This document shows, piece after piece, positions 1 through 9,101 of a DNA stretch of 64,000 nt. How positions within the stretch are numbered: the stretch's first letter is position 1; each line of letters opens with the position of its first letter. This DNA comes from Pararhodobacter zhoushanensis (GTDB taxonomy: Bacteria > Pseudomonadota > Alphaproteobacteria > Rhodobacterales > Rhodobacteraceae), in the NCBI RefSeq assembly GCF_003990445.1, contig NZ_REEZ01000011.1, forward strand, positions 1-64,000. The letters run 5' to 3'. Under the pieces are notes generated by a model. That model was not told the DNA's origin. It saw only the letters and a program-made list of their open reading frames with translations, and did no database searches. The position numbers were made by a program, and so were the translations under genes.

Positions 1-79
1 GGAAGAGAAACTGCGCTTCGCCATCCGCGAAGGCGGCCGTACCGTCGGTGCAGGCGTCGTCTCGAAGATTCTGAAGTAA
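1..79 (+). CDS. tuf: Elongation factor Tu, C-terminal end (partial)
   Basis: The window opens inside a gene. The frame reads EEKLRFAIREGGRTVGAGVV, then SKILK and a stop at 77-79, which is the highly conserved C-terminus of EF-Tu, the GTPase that delivers aminoacyl-tRNA to the ribosome. Its position just upstream of rpsJ fits the usual str/S10 order. Only about 25 codons are present. A genome may carry a second tuf copy, so this one cannot be named tufA or tufB. Confidence 0.93.
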   Translation, partial: EEKLRFAIREGGRTVGAGVVSKILK

Positions 80-82
80 CGC

Positions 83-114
83 GGTTGGGTGAGGCGCAAG
101 CCTCACCCGCAACC
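83..114 (+). promoter_or_regulatory. Hairpin between tuf and rpsJ
   Basis: GGGTGAGGC and GCCTCACCC form a perfect 9-bp stem closed by a GCAA (GNRA) tetraloop, and flanking GGTT/AACC extends it. No T-run follows, so it is more likely an mRNA processing, stability or attenuation element than a full terminator. The ribosome binding site of rpsJ (GAGGGA) lies just downstream. Confidence 0.6.
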
Positions 115-128
115 CGAGGGAAAAAACG

Positions 129-437
129 ATGGCAGGTCAAACCATTCGCATCCGGCTCAAGGCCTTCGATTACCGCGTTCTGGATGCGTCCACCGCGGAG
201 ATCGTGAATACGGCCAAGCGCACGGGCGCTCAAGTTCGCGGGCCGATCCCGCTGCCGAACAAGATCGAAAAATTCACCGTCCTGCGCGGTCCGCACATCG
301 ACAAGAAGTCGCGCGACCAGTGGGAAATCCGGACGCACAAGCGTCTGCTCGACATCGTCGATCCGACCCCGCAGACCGTGGACGCGCTCATGAAGCTCGA
401 CCTCGCTGCTGGCGTCGACGTCGAAATCAAAGTTTAA
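129..437 (+). CDS. rpsJ: 30S ribosomal protein S10
   Basis: A 102-residue protein, [20 protein letters not shown]..., with the expected S10 length and conserved N-terminus. S10 sits in the head of the 30S subunit and, as NusE, takes part in antitermination. The start is supported by GAGGGA about 8 nt upstream. It is the first gene of the S10 block and ends 12 nt before rplC. Confidence 0.98.
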   Translation: MAGQTIRIRLKAFDYRVLDASTAEIVNTAKRTGAQVRGPIPLPNKIEKFTVLRGPHIDKKSRDQWEIRTHKRLLDIVDPTPQTVDALMKLDLAAGVDVEIKV

Positions 438-449
438 GGAGCCTGTCGC

Positions 450-1175
450 ATGCGCTCTGGAGTCATCGCTAAAAAGCTGGGTATGACCCGGCTGTTCATG
501 GAGGACGGTCGCCAGATCCCGGTAACCGTTCTTCAGCTCGATGCCCTGCAAGTTGTCGCTCAGCGGACCGCTGACAATGACGGCTACACGGCAGTTCAAC
601 TCGGTGCCGGCACCGCCAAAGCAAAGCGCGTCACCGCGCCGATGCGGGGCCACTACGCGAAAGCCAATGTTGCGCCCAAGCGCAAACTGGCCGAATTCCG
701 CGTCAGCCCCGACAACCTGATCGAAGTGGGCGCCGAGATTTCGGCTGACCACTACCTGGCTGGTCAATACGTTGACATCGCCGGGACCTCGATCGGTAAA
801 GGTTTTGCGGGCGTTATGAAGCGCCACAACTTCGGTGGTCTGCGCGCCTCGCACGGCGTGTCGATCAGCCACCGTTCGCATGGTTCGACCGGCCAGTGCC
901 AGGACCCCGGCAAGGTGTTCAAAGGCAAGAAGATGGCCGGCCACATGGGTGCCGCGCGCGTCACCACGCAGAACCTCGAGATCGTTCGGACCGACGCCGA
1001 CCGTGGCCTGATCATGGTCAAGGGCGCTGTTCCGGGGTCGAAAGGCGGCTGGGTCACCATCAAGGACGCGGTCAAGAAGCCCGCGCATGCCGACGCTCCG
1101 CGTCCCGCTGGCCTGAAGGCCTCGGGTGCCGCCGTTGCCGAAGCAGCGCCTGCCGCTGAAGGAGCCGATGAATGA
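450..1175 (+). CDS. rplC: 50S ribosomal protein L3
   Basis: A 241-residue L3 with the typical start [16 protein letters not shown] and the central loop [21 protein letters not shown] near the peptidyl transferase centre. The C-terminus has an Ala-rich tail (PAAEGADE) often seen in alphaproteobacterial L3. An AAGGAG precedes the start. Its stop overlaps the rplD start by 4 nt (ATGA), implying translational coupling. Confidence 0.98.
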   Translation: MRSGVIAKKLGMTRLFMEDGRQIPVTVLQLDALQVVAQRTADNDGYTAVQLGAGTAKAKRVTAPMRGHYAKANVAPKRKLAEFRVSPDNLIEVGAEISADHYLAGQYVDIAGTSIGKGFAGVMKRHNFGGLRASHGVSISHRSHGSTGQCQDPGKVFKGKKMAGHMGAARVTTQNLEIVRTDADRGLIMVKGAVPGSKGGWVTIKDAVKKPAHADAPRPAGLKASGAAVAEAAPAAEGADE

Positions 1176-1792
1176 AACTCGACGTGATCAAACTCGACGC
1201 CGCCAACGCAGGTGAGCTCGAGCTGAACGACGCGATCTTCGGGCTCGAGGTTCGTGTTGACCTGCTGCACCGTGTGGTGCGCTGGCAGCGTGCTCGCGCA
1301 CAGGCTGGCACCCACTCGACGCTGGGTCGTTCGGATGTGTCCTACTCGACCAAGAAGATCTATCGCCAGAAAGGCACCGGCGGCGCACGCCACGGTTCCA
1401 AGAAGGCACCGATCTTCCGCAAGGGTGGCGTCTACAAAGGCCCGACCCCGCGGTCGCACGCCTTCGATCTGCCCAAGAAGGTCCGCGCTCTGGGTCTCAA
1501 GCATGCGCTCTCGGCCAAGGCCGCAGCGGGCAAGCTGGTTATCCTGGACGTGGCCGACATGGCCGAAGCCAAGACCGCTCTGCTGGCAAAAGCAGTGACG
1601 GATCTGGGCTGGAAAAAGGTCCTGATCATCGACGGCGCCTCGGTCAACGAGAACTTCGCCGCCGCCGCCCGTAACCTCGAAGGCGTGGACATCCTGCCGT
1701 CGATGGGCGCGAACGTCTACGACATCCTCAAGCGTGAGACCCTGGTCATCACGCGGGCGGGCGTCGAAGCTCTGGAGGCTCGACTGGCATGA
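1172..1792 (+). CDS. rplD: 50S ribosomal protein L4
   Basis: A 206-residue L4 carrying the conserved exit-tunnel loop [15 protein letters not shown]. In gammaproteobacteria L4 represses its own S10 operon; whether that holds here is not shown by the sequence. It overlaps rplC and rplW by 4 nt on each side. Confidence 0.98.
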   Translation: MKLDVIKLDAANAGELELNDAIFGLEVRVDLLHRVVRWQRARAQAGTHSTLGRSDVSYSTKKIYRQKGTGGARHGSKKAPIFRKGGVYKGPTPRSHAFDLPKKVRALGLKHALSAKAAAGKLVILDVADMAEAKTALLAKAVTDLGWKKVLIIDGASVNENFAAAARNLEGVDILPSMGANVYDILKRETLVITRAGVEALEARLA

Positions 1793-2085
1793 GCGCGAAA
1801 CCTGAACACTACGACGTGATCCGCAAGCCGATCATCACCGAGAAAGCAACCATGGCTTCCGAAGCCAACGCGGTTGTTTTCGAAGTGGCGATCGACTCGA
1901 CCAAGCCGCAGATCAAAGAGGCTGTCGAAGCCCTCTTTGGCGTCAAGGTCAAAGCGATCAACACGTTGATCACCAAAGGCAAAGTCAAGCGCTTCCGGGG
2001 CATCCTGGGCACGCGCAAAGACGTCAAGAAAGCCTATGTCTCGCTCGAAGACGGCAACGCCATCGACGTGACGACCGGTCTCTGA
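1789..2085 (+). CDS. rplW: 50S ribosomal protein L23
   Basis: A 98-residue L23 ([15 protein letters not shown]...) with the usual length. L23 lies at the tunnel exit and docks trigger factor and SRP. It is the last gene before the first break in the ribosomal operon: a small palindromic repeat, a terminator-like hairpin and a DUF2200 gene follow before rplB. Confidence 0.98.
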   Translation: MSAKPEHYDVIRKPIITEKATMASEANAVVFEVAIDSTKPQIKEAVEALFGVKVKAINTLITKGKVKRFRGILGTRKDVKKAYVSLEDGNAIDVTTGL

Positions 2086-2093
2086 CCCTGCCT

Positions 2094-2117
2094 GGTGGGG
2101 TGAAACCCCACCCTACG
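2094..2117. repeat. Small palindromic repeat, copy 1
   Basis: The unit reads GGTGGGGTGAAACCCCACCC then TACG. GGTGGGGT pairs with ACCCCACC around a short loop. An identical 24-nt unit follows rplP at 5421, and two variants flank the rpoA-rplQ gap. All four are intergenic and inside the ribosomal superoperon. Confidence 0.8.
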
Positions 2118-2127
2118 ACATCGGAGA

Positions 2128-2162
2128 GGCCCGGGCTGGAAAGCCTGGGCCCTTTGCGTTTT
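2128..2162 (+). terminator. Terminator-like hairpin after rplW
   Basis: GGCCCGGGCT and AGCCTGGGCC form a 10-bp stem with one G-U pair and a GGAA loop, followed by CTTTGCGTTTT. The U-run is interrupted, so termination may be partial. It precedes the DUF2200 gene. Confidence 0.6.
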
Positions 2163-2181
2163 CCACCGGAGAGGGCTCGGG

Positions 2182-2532
2182 ATGTCAAAGCATCGCCTCT
2201 ACACCATGAGTTTCGGCAGCGTGTATCCGCTTTATGTGGCCAAGGCCGAGAGGAAGGGCCGTACCAAAGCCGAGGTCGATCAGGTGATCCGCTGGCTCAC
2301 CGGCTACGATCAGGCCACGCTGGAGGCCCGAATCAGTGACAAAACGGATTTAGAGACGTTCTTTGCCGACGCCCCGGCGATGAATCCCGCGCGGGTGAAG
2401 ATCACCGGCAAGATTTGCGGCGTGCAGATCGAGGAAATCGAAGAAGACACCATGCGCGAGATCCGCTATCTGGACAAACTCGTCGACGAGTTGGCCAAAG
2501 GGCGACCAATGGCGAAGATCCTGCGCAGTTGA
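2182..2532 (+). CDS. DUF2200 family protein
   Basis: A 116-residue protein, [19 protein letters not shown]..., that I recognise as DUF2200: a small, mostly alpha-helical conserved family with the internal stretch [18 protein letters not shown]-like and a basic C-terminus. Its function is not established. No signal peptide or membrane segment is visible. It sits between rplW and rplB, where no gene normally lies, in the same direction and behind a terminator-like hairpin, so it is an accessory insertion in the S10 operon. The start is supported by GGAGAGGGCTCGGG upstream. A role in ribosome assembly cannot be claimed from location alone. Confidence 0.8.
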   Translation: MSKHRLYTMSFGSVYPLYVAKAERKGRTKAEVDQVIRWLTGYDQATLEARISDKTDLETFFADAPAMNPARVKITGKICGVQIEEIEEDTMREIRYLDKLVDELAKGRPMAKILRS

Positions 2533-2631
2533 GACCGGCAGGCCTGTGCGATTCCTTCAAGGAATCGAAAAAAGGCGAGCCATGGCTATGGACGCGCGGG
2601 TGGAATTCACGTAATCCCCGCCCAGTCACGC

Positions 2632-2651
2632 GCCCCGGATTCGTCCGGGGC
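2632..2651 (+). promoter_or_regulatory. UUCG tetraloop hairpin in the rplB leader
   Basis: The 239-nt gap between the DUF2200 gene and rplB (2533-2771) holds no coding region I can support. Within it GCCCCGGA-TTCG-TCCGGGGC makes a perfect 8-bp stem with a UUCG tetraloop, one of the most stable RNA hairpins. A second stem, CGATTCCTT-CA-AAGGAATCG-like, lies at about 2548-2567. No T-run follows either one, so a structured 5' leader or processing site is more likely than a terminator. No convincing promoter was seen here. Confidence 0.6.
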
Positions 2652-2771
2652 TCGTGTCTTATGGAACCAGGGTCTCGCGGGCATGCCCAAGCGACCCCTT
2701 CTATGGCCACCTTCGGGGGGCTTAACGATGGGCCGGGAAACCTGCCCGCAAAGCAACGGAAGACAGAAAGC

Positions 2772-3611
2772 ATGGCACTTAAGTCGTACAAACCGACGAC
2801 GCCTGGCCAGCGAGGGCTGGTTCTGATCGACCGTTCGGAGCTTTGGAAAGGGCGTCCGGTCAAGCACCTCACTCAGGGTTTGACCAAAACGGGCGGTCGG
2901 AACAACACCGGACGGATCACGGCATTCCACAAGGGCGGCGGCGCGAAGCGTCTGTACCGTATTGTGGACTTCAAGCGTCGCAAATTCGACATCCCCGCCA
3001 CGGTGGAGCGGATCGAATATGACCCCAACCGCACCGCGTTCATCGCGCTGATCCGCTACGCGGACGGCGAGGTCAATTACATCCTCGCGCCGCAGCGCCT
3101 GGCCGTTGGCGACCAGGTGATCTCGAGCGCGAAAACCGACGTCAAACCGGGTAACGCGATGCCGTTCTCGGGGATGCCGCTGGGTACCATCGTTCACAAC
3201 GTCGAACTGAAACCGGGCAAGGGCGGCCAGATCGCTCGCGCGGCAGGCACCTATGCCCAGTTCGTCGGTCGTGATGGTGGCTACGCACAGCTGCGTCTGT
3301 CGTCGGGCGAACTGCGCATGGTGCGCCAGGAATGCATGGCAACCCTGGGCGCTGTGTCGAACTCCGATCACTCGAACCAGAACCTCGGCAAAGCCGGCCG
3401 TCGTCGTCACATGGGCATCAAGCCGACCGTCCGCGGTGTTGCGATGAACCCGATCGACCACCCGCATGGTGGTGGTGAAGGCCGGACCTCGGGCGGCCGT
3501 ACGCCGGTTTCGCCGTGGGGTAAGGATACCAAGGGTACCCGCACCCGTTCGAACAAGGCGACGGATAAGTACATCATCCGCTCGCGTCACGCCAAGAAGA
3601 AGGGCCGCTAA
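2772..3611 (+). CDS. rplB: 50S ribosomal protein L2
   Basis: A 279-residue L2 starting [17 protein letters not shown] and ending in the conserved region around [18 protein letters not shown], which contains the peptidyl-transferase-centre histidine. The frame is open upstream to 2415, but the canonical N-terminus and AACGGAAGA upstream fix the start at 2772. rpsS follows after 3 nt. Confidence 0.98.
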   Translation: MALKSYKPTTPGQRGLVLIDRSELWKGRPVKHLTQGLTKTGGRNNTGRITAFHKGGGAKRLYRIVDFKRRKFDIPATVERIEYDPNRTAFIALIRYADGEVNYILAPQRLAVGDQVISSAKTDVKPGNAMPFSGMPLGTIVHNVELKPGKGGQIARAAGTYAQFVGRDGGYAQLRLSSGELRMVRQECMATLGAVSNSDHSNQNLGKAGRRRHMGIKPTVRGVAMNPIDHPHGGGEGRTSGGRTPVSPWGKDTKGTRTRSNKATDKYIIRSRHAKKKGR

Positions 3612-3614
3612 TCC

Positions 3615-3893
3615 ATGGCACGTTCTATTTGGAAGGGCCCCTTCGTCGACGCCTATCTGCTGAAAAAAGCCGAGAAAGCGCGCGATTCCGGGCGTAACGA
3701 AGTCATCAAGATCTGGTCGCGTCGCTCGACGATCCTGCCGCAGTTTGTCGGCCTGACCTTCGGCGTCTACAACGGCAAGAAACATATTCCTGTCAACGTG
3801 ACCGAAGAAATGATCGGGCAGAAGTTCGGTGAGTATTCGCCGACCCGGACCTATTATGGTCACGCTGCCGACAAGAAAGCGAAACGGAAATAA
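3615..3893 (+). CDS. rpsS: 30S ribosomal protein S19
   Basis: A 92-residue S19 ([16 protein letters not shown]...), standard length, located in the 30S head with S13. Intergenic gaps of 3 nt on both sides show it is cotranscribed with rplB and rplV. Confidence 0.98.
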   Translation: MARSIWKGPFVDAYLLKKAEKARDSGRNEVIKIWSRRSTILPQFVGLTFGVYNGKKHIPVNVTEEMIGQKFGEYSPTRTYYGHAADKKAKRK

Positions 3894-3896
3894 GCC

Positions 3897-4277
3897 ATGG
3901 GTAAAGAGCAAAATCCGCGCCGCGTGGCTGACAACGAGGCTATGGCCAAACTCCGCATGCTGCGCACCTCGCCGCAGAAGCTGAACCTGGTCGCTGGTCT
4001 CATCCGCGGCAAGAAGGTTGAGAAGGCGCTCGCCGACCTGACCTTTTCGAAAAAGCGTATCGCCATCGACGTGAAGAAATGCCTTCAGTCGGCGATTGCT
4101 AACGCCGAAAACAATCACGGCCTGGACGTCGACAATCTGATCGTCGCCGAAGCCTGGGTCGGCAAGAATCTGGTCATGAAACGCGGTCGTCCGCGGGCTC
4201 GCGGCCGTTTCGGCAAGATCATGAAGCCGTTTTCGGAGCTCACCATCACGGTGCGCGAGCGCGAGGAGCAAGCGTAA
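3897..4277 (+). CDS. rplV: 50S ribosomal protein L22
   Basis: A 126-residue L22 with the conserved core [18 protein letters not shown] and the beta-hairpin that lines the exit tunnel ([14 protein letters not shown]). Its stop overlaps the rpsC start by one base (TAATG). Confidence 0.98.
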   Translation: MGKEQNPRRVADNEAMAKLRMLRTSPQKLNLVAGLIRGKKVEKALADLTFSKKRIAIDVKKCLQSAIANAENNHGLDVDNLIVAEAWVGKNLVMKRGRPRARGRFGKIMKPFSELTITVREREEQA

Positions 4278-4981
4278 TGGGACAGAAGGTAAACCCCATC
4301 GGGATGCGCCTGCAGGTCAACCGCACCTGGGACAGCCGCTGGTACGCCGACGGCAAGAACTATGGCGAGTTGCTGCTTGAAGACCTGCGCATGCGCGACT
4401 TCATCCATGAAGAGTGCAAAGCTGCCGGTATCAGCCGCGTCATCATCGAGCGTCCGCACAAGAAATGCCGTGTGACCATTCACACTGCACGTCCTGGCGT
4501 GATCATCGGCAAGAAGGGCGCGGACATTGAAGGTCTGCGCAAGAAGCTGGCGAACTTCACCGACTCGGAACTGCACCTCAACATCGTTGAAGTCCGCAAG
4601 CCCGAGCTGGACGCCCAGCTGGTTGCCGAGTCGATCGCTCAGCAGCTTGAGCGTCGTGTTTCGTTCCGTCGCGCGATGAAGCGCTCGGTGCAGAACGCGA
4701 TGCGCATCGGTGCCCTGGGTATCCGCGTGAACATCGCGGGTCGTCTGGGTGGTGCCGAGATCGCGCGTACCGAATGGTACCGCGAGGGTCGCGTTCCGCT
4801 GCACACGCTGCGCGCCGACATCGACTATGCGCTGGCCGAGGCCTCGACCCCTTACGGGATCATCGGGATCAAAGTCTGGATCTACAAGGGCGACATCATG
4901 GAGCACGACCCGCAGGCGCGCGATCGCCGGCATGCCGAGCTTCAGGAAGGCCCCAGCAGCGCCCCCCGCGGCCGCCGCTGA
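4277..4981 (+). CDS. rpsC: 30S ribosomal protein S3
   Basis: A 234-residue S3 ([20 protein letters not shown]...), with the KH domain motif [17 protein letters not shown] at about residues 75-92. S3 forms the mRNA entry site with S4 and S5. The C-terminal tail is short and Arg-rich. Confidence 0.98.
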   Translation: MGQKVNPIGMRLQVNRTWDSRWYADGKNYGELLLEDLRMRDFIHEECKAAGISRVIIERPHKKCRVTIHTARPGVIIGKKGADIEGLRKKLANFTDSELHLNIVEVRKPELDAQLVAESIAQQLERRVSFRRAMKRSVQNAMRIGALGIRVNIAGRLGGAEIARTEWYREGRVPLHTLRADIDYALAEASTPYGIIGIKVWIYKGDIMEHDPQARDRRHAELQEGPSSAPRGRR

Positions 4982-5002
4982 TCGCCGCACAGGAGAAGAC
5001 CA

Positions 5003-5416
5003 ATGCTGCAACCAAAACGGACTAAGTTCCGCAAACAGCACAAGGGCCGTATCCACGGTCTGGCAAAAGGCGGTTCGGATCTGAACTTTGGCTCGTTCGG
5101 CCTGAAGGCTGTTGAGCCCGAGCGCGTCACCGCGCGTCAGATCGAAGCTGCTCGCCGTGCAATGACGCGTCACATGAAACGTCAAGGCCGCGTCTGGATC
5201 CGGATTTTCCCGGATGTCCCGGTTACCTCGAAGCCTACCGAAGTCCGCATGGGTAAAGGTAAGGGTTCGGTGGATTTCTGGGCGTGCAAAGTGAAGCCGG
5301 GCCGGATCATGTTCGAGCTGGACGGCGTGAGCGAAGAGATCGCTCGCGAAGCGCTGCGCCTCGCTGCCATGAAGCTGCCGATCAAGACCCGCGTCGTTCT
5401 GCGCGAAGACTGGTAA
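5003..5416 (+). CDS. rplP: 50S ribosomal protein L16
   Basis: A 137-residue L16 ([19 protein letters not shown]...), normal length, binding near the A-site tRNA elbow. It is preceded by an AGGAGAAG ribosome binding site. In most proteobacteria rpmC follows at once; here a repeat, a strong terminator and an antisense gene intervene, and rpmC begins 1.6 kb downstream. Confidence 0.98.
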   Translation: MLQPKRTKFRKQHKGRIHGLAKGGSDLNFGSFGLKAVEPERVTARQIEAARRAMTRHMKRQGRVWIRIFPDVPVTSKPTEVRMGKGKGSVDFWACKVKPGRIMFELDGVSEEIAREALRLAAMKLPIKTRVVLREDW

Positions 5417-5420
5417 GCGT

Positions 5421-5444
5421 GGTGGGGTGAAACCCCACCCTACG
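5421..5444. repeat. Small palindromic repeat, copy 2
   Basis: Identical over 24 nt to the unit at 2094-2117 (GGTGGGGTGAAACCCCACCC then TACG). It begins 4 nt after the rplP stop and lies directly before a Rho-independent terminator. Confidence 0.8.
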
Positions 5445-5452
5445 GAAAATCG

Positions 5453-5487
5453 AACCCCCGCCGGGCAACTGGCGGGGGTTTCTCGTT
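5453..5487 (+). terminator. Rho-independent terminator after rplP
   Basis: AACCCCCGCC-(GGGCAACT)-GGCGGGGGTTT is a GC-rich stem ending in TTTCTCGTT. It closes the S10 transcript after rplP, so rpmC and the spc genes need their own promoter (see 6867-6895). Confidence 0.85.
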
Positions 5488-5617
5488 GCGCGGGATGGCG
5501 GCACCGTTTTGCAAGTGCGCTGCCGGATGGTCTGATAGGACAACAGCCACCCTTTGGGGGCTGCTTTAGATACGCCGCGCGCGCGGGGAGGGGGATTAGG
5601 CGCCTGCCGCCGGGCCG

Positions 5618-6535
5618 TCAGTCTTCAATCCGTGACAGCAGGGCCGGGTTGATGACCAGGTTGCGCACGCCATGGGCATGGTCTTCGTCGAAAGCGTTGT
5701 CCGCCAGCCATGCATCCACCGAGCTGATGCTCACGCGCATGACCTGCGGACGCACGCTCCAGGTGACCTGAAAGGGTGAGCCGGCTTCATTATAGCTGGG
5801 GCCGGTGGTCGAGCCGGTATAGACAACGGGCGTGCCGGTATCGGTCGGCAGGTTGGGCACCTGCGCGTAGCCGTACATGGTCTGGACCTGCGCCAGACGA
5901 CCGAAGTTTGCGGCGCTGTCGTCATTGACCAACACCATGACCTGCGTTTCCACTCTCAACTGTGGATTGCCGGTCTCATCATCCAGGCACGAGCCCAGTG
6001 TGGCGCCGGGAGTTACCTGCGCTGTGCTGAAAACAAAATGCACTTCAATTGTATCGCCGGGTTCCAGCGCGCCGTGGCCGACATCGCCGACTGGATGGTC
6101 ATACGGTGTGAGCTCTGCCAGCGAGAGGGTGCCGTTATAGAGATAACCCGTTCCATAGCCGGTGCCGTCGCCATTGCCGGCGTAGGTTGTGAAGTCACCC
6201 CCACGATGCTCAGCCCCTTCGTGGAAATGGATGTTGCACAGATTCATGCGCGTGGGATCAGGGGCGAAGCCAAAGACGCGCAGATTGCTGCCGTCGTGCC
6301 GGTCAATGTCACGCGGCGACTGCGGGCCGAATCCGACGCCATCGGTGGCGCTCTGCAAAGCGGCACGCTGTGCGGCGATCACCGCATCGACCACGGCTTC
6401 ATGCGCCGTGTGCGCGGGCGCGGCCGCCTGAGGGCCAGAGTCATGCCCGCCAGCGTCCGGCGTGATCTCGGCCCCCGCGACAATCGGCGTTAGCGCCAGG
6501 GACGCAATAAGGGCGGCAAGTATTGGCTGTGACAT
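5618..6535 (-). CDS. Secreted delta-class-like carbonic anhydrase
   Basis: A 305-residue protein starting MSQPILAALIASLALTPIVA, a clear signal peptide, so periplasmic or exported. The core LCNIHFHEGAEHRGGDF (about residues 99-115), YAGNGDGTGYGTGY, and DTIEVHFVFSTAQ (161-173) resembles what I know of the bacterial delta-class carbonic anhydrase / CA_like family. His103, His105 and His166 are plausible zinc ligands, and Cys100 and Cys183 could form a disulfide. If correct it interconverts CO2 and bicarbonate in the periplasm. The start at 6535 has an AGGGGA site; the frame stays open further upstream without a signal peptide. It lies antisense inside the ribosomal superoperon between rplP and rpmC, and its promoter side is AT-richer than its neighbours, which suggests acquisition by transfer. 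Only a weak hairpin (5544-5563) follows it. Zinc ligands and class are inferred. Confidence 0.75.
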   Translation of the reverse strand: MSQPILAALIASLALTPIVAGAEITPDAGGHDSGPQAAAPAHTAHEAVVDAVIAAQRAALQSATDGVGFGPQSPRDIDRHDGSNLRVFGFAPDPTRMNLCNIHFHEGAEHRGGDFTTYAGNGDGTGYGTGYLYNGTLSLAELTPYDHPVGDVGHGALEPGDTIEVHFVFSTAQVTPGATLGSCLDDETGNPQLRVETQVMVLVNDDSAANFGRLAQVQTMYGYAQVPNLPTDTGTPVVYTGSTTGPSYNEAGSPFQVTWSVRPQVMRVSISSVDAWLADNAFDEDHAHGVRNLVINPALLSRIED

Positions 6536-7014
6536 CTGAGAATCCCCTATAAGAGAATGCGCCAAAGACGCAGAAACCCGTGGCCAATTGGCCGCCGCGG
6601 TATCGTGATCTTTGATTCCAAATCGGGCAACCCCAAGGCGAACACTAAAAACAGCGACATTTCTTAAAATGCGGGGGAACTCAATTCTATTAATTGGTGA
6701 AATATTCATGCGGAATGCGGTGGGGGTTCCAGATCCATGCGTGGCTCTGGGGTACCCCGGAGGATCGACGACGTCCGCATCCCCCGCCAATGGGCCGGCG
6801 AAACGCGGTCTGGTTACAGGCGCGCGCTGGTCAAGAAGGCGGGCAGGGCGCGGGCAAACTTCTTCCTTGCCCTTGGGGGGCAACACCCGTATAGAGCCCC
6901 ATCTCGCGGATTCCGTCGTCGGAATCAGCGGGCTTGTCATTGATCCACCAGATCACAGGTGACCCTGAGCAGACTGCAGGGGCCCTCTGGTGTTGTGAGA
7001 GAAGGAAAAGGCGC
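6536..7014. other. Intergenic region between the carbonic anhydrase gene and rpmC
   Basis: This 479-nt gap holds the divergent control regions. Near the carbonic anhydrase start is the perfect palindrome GGCCAATTGGCC (6582-6593), a possible operator. The stretch at about 6600-6720 is unusually AT-rich for this window. At 6867-6895 there is a good + strand promoter. No additional gene is convincing; small open frames here match no family I know. Confidence 0.6.
6867..6895 (+). promoter_or_regulatory. Sigma70-type promoter for rpmC and the spc block
   Basis: TTGCCC (6867-6872) and TATAGA (6890-6895) are separated by exactly 17 nt. The -10 box ends about 120 nt before rpmC. It would restart transcription after the terminator at 5453-5487 and the antisense carbonic anhydrase gene. 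Confidence 0.7.
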
Positions 7015-7218
7015 ATGAACGCCGCTGAACTGACCAACAAGACCCCGGACCAGCTGCGCGCTGATCTGGTGGCGCTGAAGAAGGAGGCCTTCAACCTCCG
7101 CTTCCAGAAAGCCACCAGCCAGCTCGAGAACACCGCACGCATCCGTCAGGTGCGCCGCGATGTCGCGCGCGTCCAGACTGTCCTGAACCAAAAAGCCGCT
7201 GCTGCGGCGGCGAACTGA
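7015..7218 (+). CDS. rpmC: 50S ribosomal protein L29
   Basis: A 67-residue L29 ([20 protein letters not shown]...), the expected helical hairpin protein at the tunnel exit. The frame is open 27 codons further upstream, but the family length and GAAGGAAAAG before the ATG select 7015. First gene of the restarted spc block. Confidence 0.97.
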   Translation: MNAAELTNKTPDQLRADLVALKKEAFNLRFQKATSQLENTARIRQVRRDVARVQTVLNQKAAAAAAN

Positions 7219-7229
7219 GGATAACGACA

Positions 7230-7469
7230 ATGCCCAAACGCATCCTGCAAGGCACCGTGACCTCGGATCAGAACGAGCAGACGGTTACCGTTCTGGTCGA
7301 GCGCCGCTTCACGCACCCCGTCATGAAGAAAACGGTTCGTAGCTCGAAGAAATATCGCGCGCACGATCCGCTCAACACGTTCAAGGTCGGTGACTCTGTT
7401 CGCATTGAAGAATGCGCACCGATTTCGAAGACGAAACGCTGGCAGGTCGTGGTCGACGCCACCGCGTAA
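7230..7469 (+). CDS. rpsQ: 30S ribosomal protein S17
   Basis: A 79-residue S17 ([20 protein letters not shown]...), an OB-fold protein of the 30S body. Normal length. The 63-nt gap to rplN contains a small hairpin, TGGGCACAATGCCCA. Confidence 0.97.
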   Translation: MPKRILQGTVTSDQNEQTVTVLVERRFTHPVMKKTVRSSKKYRAHDPLNTFKVGDSVRIEECAPISKTKRWQVVVDATA

Positions 7470-7532
7470 ACCATTGATCGATCAGTTTGATCGAAACCCT
7501 GGGCACAATGCCCAAAGGTCGGGAGTAACCCT

Positions 7533-7901
7533 ATGATCCAGATGCAGACCAATCTGGATGTTGCTGACAACTCCGGCGCTCGCCGGGTTCAGTGCATCAA
7601 GGTTCTGGGCGGTTCGCATCGCCGCTACGCTTCCGTAGGCGACATCATCGTCGTCTCGGTAAAGGAAGCGATTCCGAAAGGCCGTGTGAAAAAGGGCGAC
7701 GTGCGTAAAGCTGTTGTCGTGCGCACCGCCAAAGAAGTTCGTCGTGCCGATGGCACCGCGATTCGTTTCGACCGCAACGCCGCCGTCATCCTGAACAACC
7801 AGGGTGAGCCGGTCGGTACCCGTATCTTCGGGCCGGTCGTGCGCGAACTGCGTTCGAAGAACTTCATGAAGATCATCTCGCTGGCTCCGGAGGTGCTCTG
7901 A
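7533..7901 (+). CDS. rplN: 50S ribosomal protein L14
   Basis: A 122-residue L14 starting [20 protein letters not shown], the canonical sequence and length. Its stop overlaps the rplX start by one base (TGATG). Confidence 0.98.
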   Translation: MIQMQTNLDVADNSGARRVQCIKVLGGSHRRYASVGDIIVVSVKEAIPKGRVKKGDVRKAVVVRTAKEVRRADGTAIRFDRNAAVILNNQGEPVGTRIFGPVVRELRSKNFMKIISLAPEVL

Positions 7902-8206
7902 TGGCTGCGAAACTCAAAAAGGGTGACAAGGTTGTCGTCCTTGCTGGCAAAGACAAAGGCAAACAGGGCGAGATCTCGCTCGTGATGCCGACTGCTGGCA
8001 AAGCCATCGTCGACGGTATCAACATCTCGATCCGTCACACCAAGCCCAGCCAGACCGCTCAGGGCGGCCGCCTTCCCAAGGCAATGCCGATCCAGCTGTC
8101 GAACCTGGCGCTGATGGACTCGAACGGGAAAGCAACCCGCGTCGGCTTCCGCTTTGAAGACGGTGCGAAAGTTCGCTTCGCCAAGTCGACCGGAGAGGTG
8201 ATCTGA
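7901..8206 (+). CDS. rplX: 50S ribosomal protein L24
   Basis: A 101-residue L24 with the KOW motif [19 protein letters not shown] at the N-terminus. It initiates 50S assembly in well-studied bacteria. Overlaps rplN and rplE by one base on each side. Confidence 0.98.
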   Translation: MAAKLKKGDKVVVLAGKDKGKQGEISLVMPTAGKAIVDGINISIRHTKPSQTAQGGRLPKAMPIQLSNLALMDSNGKATRVGFRFEDGAKVRFAKSTGEVI

Positions 8207-8766
8207 TGTTGGACGCTGCCACCTACACCCCGCGCTTCAAGGCCGACTACAAAGACCGCATCCGTGCGGCTCTGCGTGAAGAGTTCGCCTACAAGAACGA
8301 CATGATGATCCCTCGGCTCGACAAGATCGTGCTGAACATGGGCGTCGGCGAAGCGGTCAAGGACACCAAGAAGGTGAAGTCGGCGCAAGCTGATCTGACC
8401 CTGATCGCCGGCCAGAACGCCGTGGTGACCAAGGCCAAAACCTCGATCGCTGGTTTCCGCGTTCGTGAAGACATGCCGCTCGGCTGCAAGGTGACCCTGC
8501 GCGGTGACCGGATGTACGAATTCCTCGAGCGTCTGATCACCGTTGCACTGCCCCGCGTCCGCGACTTCCGCGGCGTCAAAGGCACGTCGTTCGATGGCCG
8601 TGGCAACTATGCCATGGGCATGAAGGAACACATCGTGTTCCCCGAAATCGACTTTGATAAAGTCGACGACGTCCTGGGCATGGACATCATCATCTGCACC
8701 ACCGCGAAGACCGACGCGGAAGCCAAGGCCCTGTTGAAGCAATTCAACATGCCCTTCACCAGCTGA
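8206..8766 (+). CDS. rplE: 50S ribosomal protein L5
   Basis: A 186-residue L5 with the conserved [16 protein letters not shown] and [19 protein letters not shown] stretches. L5 binds 5S rRNA and contacts S13 across the subunit bridge. It ends 18 nt before rpsN. Confidence 0.98.
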   Translation: MLDAATYTPRFKADYKDRIRAALREEFAYKNDMMIPRLDKIVLNMGVGEAVKDTKKVKSAQADLTLIAGQNAVVTKAKTSIAGFRVREDMPLGCKVTLRGDRMYEFLERLITVALPRVRDFRGVKGTSFDGRGNYAMGMKEHIVFPEIDFDKVDDVLGMDIIICTTAKTDAEAKALLKQFNMPFTS

Positions 8767-8784
8767 CGCGGAAGGAGAGAGAAT

Positions 8785-9090
8785 ATGGCCAAGAAATCCA
8801 TGGTCGAGCGTGAGAAGAAGCGTCAGAAGCTGGTTGCACAATATGCGACCAAGCGTGCTGCGCTGAAAGCCGTTGCGACGGACTCGACCGCCTCGATGGA
8901 AGATCGTTTTAAAGCGAACCTGAAGCTGGCTGAACTGCCGCGCAACTCGTCGGCCGTGCGTCTGCACAACCGCTGCGAGCTGACCGGTCGTCCGAAGGCT
9001 TACTATCGCAAACTGAAACTTAGCCGCATCATGCTGCGTGAGCTGTCCTCGTTTGGTCAGATCCCGGGCATGGTCAAGTCCAGCTGGTAA
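8785..9090 (+). CDS. rpsN: 30S ribosomal protein S14
   Basis: A 101-residue S14 ([17 protein letters not shown]...), the long zinc-free form typical of proteobacteria, with the [16 protein letters not shown] signature. A GAAGGAGAGAG ribosome binding site precedes it. Confidence 0.98.
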   Translation: MAKKSMVEREKKRQKLVAQYATKRAALKAVATDSTASMEDRFKANLKLAELPRNSSAVRLHNRCELTGRPKAYYRKLKLSRIMLRELSSFGQIPGMVKSSW

Positions 9091-9101
9091 GGAGGAGCGC
9101 C

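Noticed and set aside
2415-2771. In-frame extension of rplB by 119 codons
   Set aside because: The extension has no family similarity, covers the UUCG hairpin and overlaps the DUF2200 gene; L2 normally begins MALKSYKP with a good ribosome binding site at 2772.
2607-4271. Long minus-strand open frame (554 codons) across rplB-rplV
   Set aside because: It lies opposite well-identified ribosomal genes; long antisense frames are expected in high-GC coding DNA, and the translation resembles no family.
5417-7014. Insertion sequence or transposon carrying the carbonic anhydrase gene
   Set aside because: No transposase, no terminal inverted repeats and no target duplication were found around the insertion; the small palindrome at 5421 has no partner at the right end.
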